Source: JAAEQD01 sp964521815
GTDB lineage: Bacteria; Zixibacteria; MSB-5A5; UBA10806; 4484-95
DNA length: 10,984 bases
Assembly (NCBI GenBank): GCA_964521815.1
Contig: CAZFSN010000106.1
Location: forward strand, 1 to 10,984
Direction: 5' to 3'
A program made the position numbers and the translations under genes. Below, piece by piece: positions 6,837-10,984 of the stretch. How positions within the stretch are numbered: position 1 is the stretch's first letter; every line of letters begins with the position of its first letter. The notes beneath the pieces were generated by a model. That model saw only the letters and a program-made list of their open reading frames with translations. It made no database searches and was not told the origin of the DNA.

Positions 6837-7628
6837 TTAGGCGTTCGCGGTGGGTTCTATAGAAACATCATCGGAAAAATCGATATTCACGAAACCGCCG
6901 ATATAAAACAGGTAAAACAATATATAAACAATAAAGCTCCAGGCGAAACTGATCTGAGCCAGGTCCAGTATAGTCGAAACGATTAACTGGAAACTGGATA
7001 GATAAAGAGCGACTTTAAATCCGGAACCGAATTTCATTCCCTGCCGCCGAAATTTGAATAAAATCATCGGAGTGATAATCAGAAGCGAATAGACTAAGGC
7101 AATTATAAATTTGTATAAAAAGGCGCCTATCAAACAGCAGATAGAAATCGCGATTTTGAAAGTGGATTTGCTGTCGGCTAAATATTGGGCATCAATTGTC
7201 TTGGAAAAAGTCGCCGGATAAGGAATCGCCCTGACTTTATCGCTCATGGCGATAAACGATGCTTTTGGCCCGACGAAAAGAGCCGGCAAGTGTTCGGAAT
7301 CGATTGCACCGTTGACCGATTCTTCATCGATAAATAAAGTATCAACATAAATTGTCCAATTCTCATATTGAAGTACTTTATGCGATAAGGGCATATTGAC
7401 AATTTTACCATCGACAAATTCTACTTTTTTGATTTTTTCGGTAAAGAAAGCTATTTTCCGGTCAATAAAATTATTTAATTTCACGCTCCAGAATATCGCT
7501 ACTATAATGGCCAGAATGGATACCAAAATCAAATAATAGGTCCAGGCTTTTTTAGCCGGACGTTTCAAAATATGATGATAAAACTCACCGCCGACTATCG
7601 CCCCCTTCAGGTCTTTAAAGAAGTTCAA
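6837..7628 (-). CDS. DUF1189-like multi-pass membrane protein
   Basis: The 263-residue protein has one N-terminal TM helix (about 30-49), an extracytoplasmic domain of ~105 residues, then a hydrophobic half with about three to four TM helices (roughly 158-192, 204-224, 226-246) and an acidic tail. The opening pattern (FFKDLKGAIVGGEFYHHILKRPAKKAWTYYL), the single external domain and the C-terminal helix bundle fit the DUF1189 family, whose role is unknown. The start is TTG at 7626-7628; it is favoured because GGGAGGG (7633-7639) lies 4 nt upstream and the family N-terminus begins right there. It lies 52 bp after the small basic protein gene and 3 bp before the SDR gene, which suggests the membrane protein and the dehydrogenase are made together. 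Family call is moderately sure, function unknown. Confidence 0.82.
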   Translation of the reverse strand: MNFFKDLKGAIVGGEFYHHILKRPAKKAWTYYLILVSILAIIVAIFWSVKLNNFIDRKIAFFTEKIKKVEFVDGKIVNMPLSHKVLQYENWTIYVDTLFIDEESVNGAIDSEHLPALFVGPKASFIAMSDKVRAIPYPATFSKTIDAQYLADSKSTFKIAISICCLIGAFLYKFIIALVYSLLIITPMILFKFRRQGMKFGSGFKVALYLSSFQLIVSTILDLAQISFAWSFIVYILFYLFYIGGFVNIDFSDDVSIEPTANA

Positions 7629-7680
7629 TTCGCCCTCCCGCCATAAACGGTTATAAAAATCAGAATATCCCTATCGGATT

Positions 7681-7938
7681 TTATTTTTTATGCCTTTTTC
7701 TTTTTTTCTTGGGACCATCGCCTTTGGCGACGATAGCCGATAAATCGAAATTAAGCGAGACATTATCCAGTTTTTTACGTCCCAGATCAGTAAGTTCATA
7801 TTGTGCTTGCGGTTCATCCCCGGTTTTTATAAGCCAGCCTTTTTTAACACAATAATCCAGATAAGCCGGGCCGAGAGTAAATGGCAAGTCTTGCTGATCA
7901 AAATTTATTTCCGGTTCCGCTGATTGTTTCTTTTGCAT
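7681..7938 (-). CDS. Small basic protein, winged-helix-like (unrecognised)
   Basis: From the ATG at 7938 the protein has 85 residues; AAGGAAG at 7942-7948 is a good ribosome site. A GTG at 7974, with a weaker AGGA, would add 12 residues (MDRYDGDRLRKT). The central part (AYLDYCVKKGWLIKTG...QYELTDLGRKKL) has the helix, two-strand wing and final helix pattern seen at the end of winged helix-turn-helix domains, where an 'xYxLTxxGRxxL' motif is common. The C-terminus is a lysine/arginine-rich tail (GPKKKRKRHKK) that could bind nucleic acid. The first recognition helix is not obvious, so it may be a degenerate or half-size wHTH. It sits between the DUF3795 gene (98 bp upstream) and the DUF1189-like gene, all on the same strand. 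A DNA-binding role is inferred from pattern only. Confidence 0.7.
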   Translation of the reverse strand: MQKKQSAEPEINFDQQDLPFTLGPAYLDYCVKKGWLIKTGDEPQAQYELTDLGRKKLDNVSLNFDLSAIVAKGDGPKKKRKRHKK

Positions 7939-8036
7939 AGTCTTCCTTAATCTGTCGCCATCATATCTATCCACGAGGACATCCTATAAGGGCTAATGAT
8001 CGCCCCTAAAATTAAATTTACTATATGCTTCTAATC

Positions 8037-8420
8037 TTAGTCTTCTTCCTTATCCATCAATTCGGCAAAAAAGGCTTCCAAACCTTTCTTGCTTATCTGC
8101 GTCAGATTTTCGCGCGCTTCGGGGTGTTCTTCATAGAACTTTCCCAGCACCTCGCAGGGAAATTCCTGACATTGATAACAGAAGTCAATTCCTTTGTCGG
8201 CGGCGCATCTCCTGAAATCGCATCTTTTCCCCCAGCAATTTCTGTTGTTAGCCCAACATCCCCAGCAATGAATATCATCAGGAGCAATCTTTTTCCCCTG
8301 AATTTCGGATAATCGTTCAGCCAAATCCGCCTTTTTCTGCAAATCAGATGAAGTTGAAGCTATATAGATTTCGCAACGGGCGCAATATAACCCACAGTAG
8401 CCAAAAGGCGACTTGGCCAT
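8037..8420 (-). CDS. DUF3795-family cysteine-rich protein
   Basis: The 127-residue protein opens with YCGLYCARCEIY (C9, C13, C16) and continues with clustered cysteines in CWGC, NCWGKRC, RRC and FCYQCQEFPC, followed by a helical C-terminus. This order is that of DUF3795, a small family of unknown function common in anaerobes and archaea; the cysteines probably bind zinc or an Fe-S cluster. The start at 8420 is set by AAGGAGG (8426-8432) and by the promoter: the -10 box lies at 8442-8447, inside the longer open frame that reaches 8471, so those extra residues cannot be translated from that transcript. It is the first gene of the proposed operon running to 5832. Confidence 0.9.
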   Translation of the reverse strand: MAKSPFGYCGLYCARCEIYIASTSSDLQKKADLAERLSEIQGKKIAPDDIHCWGCWANNRNCWGKRCDFRRCAADKGIDFCYQCQEFPCEVLGKFYEEHPEARENLTQISKKGLEAFFAELMDKEED

Positions 8421-8441
8421 AATTTCCTCCTTGATAAACCA

Positions 8442-8471
8442 ATTATAATATAAAAACCTTTCATCTGACAA
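8442..8471 (-). promoter_or_regulatory. Strong sigma-70-type promoter for the DUF3795 operon
   Basis: Read on the minus strand: TTGTCA (8466-8471), an 18-bp spacer and a perfect TATAAT (8442-8447), followed about 10-15 bp later by the AAGGAGG ribosome site. The leader would be about 15-20 nt. The -35 box is one arm of a dyad, with GACAA at 8467-8471 and TTGTC at 8479-8483, so a regulator could compete with polymerase here. Box matches are seen; activity and regulation are inferred. Confidence 0.7.
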
Positions 8472-8670
8472 CCAATTATTGTCATTATTTGTCTGAATTC
8501 CGGACTATTTATCTTTTGTTAATCCCCCATCGGCCATTTTAAAGCCATTTTCATGTCCTCTTTTGATTCAGATGACATCTAAAGAAACCCATTTTTCCGC
8601 CGAATAAATCAATGGTACAGCGTGTTATAAAAGAAAATTAAAAATACTGGAATAACAGGAGAGGGATGCT

Positions 8671-9909
8671 ATGAGTTTAAGGAATTGGATAATTTTAATC
8701 GTCAGTTCAGCCTTGGTGGCGTTTTTTGCCTGCAGCAACCAGGATGACCCTTATCCGGATGAACCGGCATCAGCCAATGGGGTTACCGACGCCGCCGGCG
8801 AAGTCGAACTCGATTTTGGAAGTCATATTATTACGGTTTCCGTTGTCGATTTCATCCCACAGCCGATAGCCACCATCAGCGTAACAGGCCATTTACTAAA
8901 AGATTATCTATATATTTTCGCAGCCGGCAATGATGAATTTTACTCGAACTTTAAGGTCATTTCCTATAAAGATCTGGATGATAACGGAGATATTGTTTTC
9001 GCGCCTAAAACCAATTCGACCCAGTCAGCCGCGACTTTTACTACTGATGTCTCAATCAGCCTGGAACGCATTACCCGGGATGTTTATTCTTATAGCGAGG
9101 ATCCCGCTAATACCGAAAAAATCCCCGTTGATAGCTGGATTACGGCCACCGAAGACCAGGGTACTTTATCCGATATATTCGATTTGGCCGGTACAATCGC
9201 CAAAGATAACACAATATTTGTTCACGTCAATAGCACGGTGGCAACCGCGACCAATGCCGAAGTGCAAACTGTTTCGGTCATTTTGGATAGCGTATCAGTT
9301 CCCAGCGACACCGTGTTTGCCGTACTTTTAGGCCTGGAATTTCATATTTTTAGCGCTGATACGTTGACTTATAGCTATGTCGAATACGGCGACAGTATTC
9401 TGCCGATTATCTTTATCAATGATGCCACTCTGGCTGAGGGCGCGTTCTTCGCCCAGTTTACGTTAACCTGGGGTGAAGTTCCTTATGACCTCGATTCACA
9501 TCTCTGGACTCCGGCTATCGGCGCCAGTTCCTATCATATTTACTGGGTGGACAGAGGGACAATTTTGGAAGAACCTTACGCTTTTCTCGATGTCGATGAC
9601 GTAACCAGCTGGGGGCCGGAACATATCGTAATTCAAAATGAATCGCCCGGCACATATTATTATTCCGTCCATCAATTTTCCGATGAAGGCAATATCCCGA
9701 ATAGCGGGGCAAAGGTATCGCTTTTAAAGCCTGACAGAACTGTCGAGGAATTTACGCCGCCCAACGTGGTCGGTTCCGGCCAGGATTGGTACTGGCATGT
9801 TTGCACAATCGATGGGACTACGGGCGAGGTAACCGAAATCGGCACGATGAACCAGGATCCGCCATTTGTGACCGGATCGCCGAGTCCGATGCCTGAAAAG
9901 AACTACTAA
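8671..9909 (+). CDS. Probable lipoprotein with YfaP/DUF2135-like C-terminal domain
   Basis: The 412-residue protein starts with a short positively charged end and a hydrophobic helix (residues 6-20) ending in AFFA|C21, so lipidation at C21 is likely although Phe at -3 is unusual for a lipobox. Next comes NGVTDAAGEVELDFGSH, which resembles a carboxypeptidase-regulatory-like beta-sandwich, and a long strand-rich, Asp/Thr-rich middle I do not recognise. Residues about 262-392 resemble YfaP/DUF2135 domains: LTWGEVPYDLDSHLW, FLDVDDVTSWGPEHI, GTYYYSVHQFS, then a WYWHV strand. These are surface or periplasmic domains of unknown ligand. The ribosome site AGGAGAGGG (8657-8665) precedes the ATG. It is divergent from the DUF3795 operon, single, and closed by a strong terminator. 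Confidence 0.82.
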   Translation: MSLRNWIILIVSSALVAFFACSNQDDPYPDEPASANGVTDAAGEVELDFGSHIITVSVVDFIPQPIATISVTGHLLKDYLYIFAAGNDEFYSNFKVISYKDLDDNGDIVFAPKTNSTQSAATFTTDVSISLERITRDVYSYSEDPANTEKIPVDSWITATEDQGTLSDIFDLAGTIAKDNTIFVHVNSTVATATNAEVQTVSVILDSVSVPSDTVFAVLLGLEFHIFSADTLTYSYVEYGDSILPIIFINDATLAEGAFFAQFTLTWGEVPYDLDSHLWTPAIGASSYHIYWVDRGTILEEPYAFLDVDDVTSWGPEHIVIQNESPGTYYYSVHQFSDEGNIPNSGAKVSLLKPDRTVEEFTPPNVVGSGQDWYWHVCTIDGTTGEVTEIGTMNQDPPFVTGSPSPMPEKNY

Positions 9910-9930
9910 GAATATAGAAATCTTTCATTC

Positions 9931-9966
9931 AGCCCCGGCAAGTATGATTACCGGGGCTTTTTATTT
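9931..9966 (+). terminator. Rho-independent terminator of the lipoprotein gene
   Basis: AGCCCCGG (9931-9938) pairs with CCGGGGCT (9951-9958) around a 12-nt loop, directly followed by TTTTTATTT. It lies 21 bp after the stop codon. Confidence 0.93.
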
Positions 9967-9997
9967 CAAGTTCCATTAAGATATTTCCTAAAAAGTT

Positions 9998-10033
9998 CAG
10001 CCGGTTCGTAGCCCGAAGGGCGTGAACCGGCTG
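9998..10033. repeat. Hairpin repeat with nested stem
   Basis: The 10-bp outer stem CAGCCGGTTC (9998-10007) with GAACCGGCTG (10024-10033) encloses a 4-bp GCCC/GGGC stem (10011-10014 with 10018-10021) and a GAA loop. A TTTT follows on the plus strand, so weak termination is possible, but the lipoprotein gene already has a better terminator 40 bp upstream. It is the first of three stem-loops before mrp. Confidence 0.75.
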
Positions 10034-10050
10034 TTTTAGAGAGTAATTAG

Positions 10051-10086
10051 ATGTCAGGTCACGGACTACGCCCTACGACCTGACAT
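10051..10086. repeat. Hairpin repeat, TCAGGTC family
   Basis: ATGTCAGGTC (10051-10060) pairs perfectly with GACCTGACAT (10077-10086) over a 16-nt loop. The loop holds CTACG twice. Read on the minus strand, GGTCGTAGGGCG...CGTGACC echoes the GGTTCGTAG...GGCGTGAACC of the previous hairpin, which suggests one repeat family with compensatory changes in the stem. Confidence 0.75.
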
Positions 10087-10111
10087 AACCGATGACAACA
10101 GCCTTCAAAGC

Positions 10112-10185
10112 GCGACCTGCCTATTAATCTATGTCAGGCCTGAAGGTCTTGACGATCATACCCTTACGAGCACGACCTGATGTAA
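10112..10185. repeat. Diverged TCAGGTC-family repeat units
   Basis: On the minus strand two related units start with CAGGTCGTGCT and CAGGTCGCGCT and continue with AAGG then T-T-TC matches, about 62 bp apart. On the plus strand ATGTCAGG (10131-10138) can pair with CCTGATGT (10176-10183) using two G-U pairs. The unit adjoining 10091-10106 (GATGACAACAGCCTT) also echoes GATGACAGCCTT at 5620-5631 in the other repeat island. Confidence 0.55.
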
Positions 10186-10235
10186 CATGTGTAAGCTTTG
10201 AATCATTTTCGATTTAAATTTCAATAATTATATCC

Positions 10236-10263
10236 TTGACATGGGGAACATTTATCTTATTTT
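10236..10263 (+). promoter_or_regulatory. Candidate promoter for mrp
   Basis: TTGACA is perfect at 10236-10241; TATTTT at 10258-10263 gives a 16-bp spacer. Transcription would begin near 10270, immediately before the 10-bp inverted repeat. The -10 match is only 4 of 6. Confidence 0.5.
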
Positions 10264-10273
10264 CGAGAGTAAT

Positions 10274-10296
10274 ATATAGACAAGTTTTGTCTATAT
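10274..10296. promoter_or_regulatory. Perfect 10-bp inverted repeat in the mrp leader (operator or leader hairpin)
   Basis: ATATAGACAA (10274-10283) and TTGTCTATAT (10287-10296) are exact inverse arms with a 3-nt GTT centre. The dyad lies between the candidate promoter and the ribosome site AAAGGA (10303-10308). Its A/T-rich ends and GACAA/TTGTC cores look more like a protein-binding operator than an RNA terminator. Which regulator binds is unknown. Confidence 0.6.
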
Positions 10297-10311
10297 TAAA
10301 TGAAAGGAATA

Positions 10312-10984
10312 ATGCAGCAAATGAGTAAGTCAAAAATAGATGATAATGTCATCCTTGAGGCTCTAAAAAAAGTCAATGATCCCGAATTGGGCCGCTCGAT
10401 AGTCGATTTGGGCATGGTCAATAAGATCAGCCAGAAAGACGGAACGATAAATATCGAAATAAAACTAACAATTATGGGCTGTCCGCTCAAACATCGTTTC
10501 CAGGAGGATGTTACGGCCGCCTTGATGCCGCTTGACGGAGTTGAAAAAGTCGAATTGAGTTTCACAGAAATGAAACCTCAGGAACGCGCTAATTTAACCA
10601 AAAAAATGACCGGGCAGGCAACATCAGAGATGTTCGATAAAACCCAGGCTAAACATGTTATCGGCATAGCCTCGGGCAAAGGCGGCGTTGGCAAATCGAC
10701 CGTGACTGTTAATCTGGCATACGCGCTGAAAAACGCCGGTTATTCGGTTGGCATAGTCGATACTGACGTCTACGGTTTTTCAATTCCCCGCATGATGGGA
10801 GCTAACGATTTGCCGACGGTTATCGATGATGTCATGATTCCAGTAACCAAGGACGGAATCAAGATTATATCGATGGGCTTTTTTATCAACGAGGACCAGG
10901 CGGTGCTCTGGCGCGGGCCGCTTCTGCACAAAACCGTTGTTCAATTCCTTACCCAGGTATATTGGGACAAGCTCGATTTTCTGT
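10312..10984 (+). CDS. mrp: Mrp/ApbC/NBP35-type Fe-S cluster carrier ATPase, N-terminal part (3' truncated)
   Basis: The frame is open to the window end (224 codons seen; the family usually has about 350-370). Residues about 8-90 form a DUF59/MIP18-like domain (ILEALKKVNDPELGRSIVDLGMV ... MGCPL). The P-loop ATPase follows, with the deviant Walker A GKGGVGKST (122-130), the VDTDVYG switch (149-155) and WRGP (200-203). Mrp proteins bind a [4Fe-4S] cluster between subunits and pass it to apo-proteins in the cytoplasm; the CxxC ligand motif would lie beyond the window. AAAGGA (10303-10308) is close to the ATG at 10312; in-frame ATGs at 10300 and 10321 are alternatives with no or distant ribosome sites. 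The gene has its own candidate promoter and operator-like dyad. Confidence 0.93.
   Translation, partial: MQQMSKSKIDDNVILEALKKVNDPELGRSIVDLGMVNKISQKDGTINIEIKLTIMGCPLKHRFQEDVTAALMPLDGVEKVELSFTEMKPQERANLTKKMTGQATSEMFDKTQAKHVIGIASGKGGVGKSTVTVNLAYALKNAGYSVGIVDTDVYGFSIPRMMGANDLPTVIDDVMIPVTKDGIKIISMGFFINEDQAVLWRGPLLHKTVVQFLTQVYWDKLDFL

Noticed and set aside
7989..8008. GGGC/GCCC dyad between the DUF3795 and wHTH-like genes as a terminator
   Set aside because: Only 4 bp of clean stem and no T-run on the minus strand, so it is unlikely to split the operon.
9998..10190. CRISPR array or integron attC sites in the hairpin cluster
   Set aside because: Units are palindromic, diverged and unevenly spaced without unique equal-length spacers; no RYYYAAC/GTTRRRY core pairs and no cas or integrase gene.

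Overview
The window looks like a chromosomal piece of an anaerobic or microaerophilic, Gram-negative-type bacterium of the FCB/candidate-phylum kind; Zixibacteria-like is my best guess. Three things point there: a paired dockerin-like repeat with GPAP-type linkers at the end of a surface protein, a C-terminal YPNPFN/'GIYFLKL' domain of the type IX secretion-sorting (FlgD-like Ig) class on a second secreted protein, and a classical rubrerythrin. The taxonomic guess is inference; no rRNA or ribosomal protein gene lies in the window.

Layout. 1-481 (+): the 3' end of a secreted Fn3-plus-dockerin protein. 715-2076 (+): a secreted beta-propeller protein with a T9SS-type C-terminus, preceded by a TTGACA promoter candidate. 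2207-3810 (-): rubrerythrin and, upstream of it, a long-form NH3-dependent NAD synthetase, separated by a perfect hairpin. 4062-5216 (-): a PilW-like minor pilin followed by a small membrane/coiled-coil protein. 5217-5831: gene-free DNA whose second half is a composite island of intergenic repeats. 5832-8420 (-): a likely four-gene operon driven by a good TTGTCA-N18-TATAAT promoter: a Cys-rich DUF3795 protein, a small basic winged-helix-like protein, a DUF1189-like membrane protein with a TTG start, and an extended SDR/3beta-HSD-like dehydrogenase. 8671-9909 (+): a probable lipoprotein with a YfaP/DUF2135-like C-terminal domain, closed by a textbook terminator. 9990-10190: a cluster of hairpin-forming repeats. 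10312-10984 (+): the 5' part of an Mrp/ApbC-type Fe-S carrier with an N-terminal DUF59 domain, running off the window; its leader holds a perfect 10-bp inverted repeat placed like an operator.

The genes look like ordinary housekeeping, oxidative-stress/Fe-S and cell-surface functions, not a defence island or mobile element. I see no transposase, integrase, CRISPR array, tRNA or rRNA. The least explained material is non-coding: a roughly 60-bp hairpin repeat present twice, both times just 3' of a minus-strand gene; a head-to-head pair of GTCATTGCGAG-type repeats; the stem-loop cluster before mrp; and two GACAA/TTGTC dyads near promoters. I did not find anything I would confidently call a new system.
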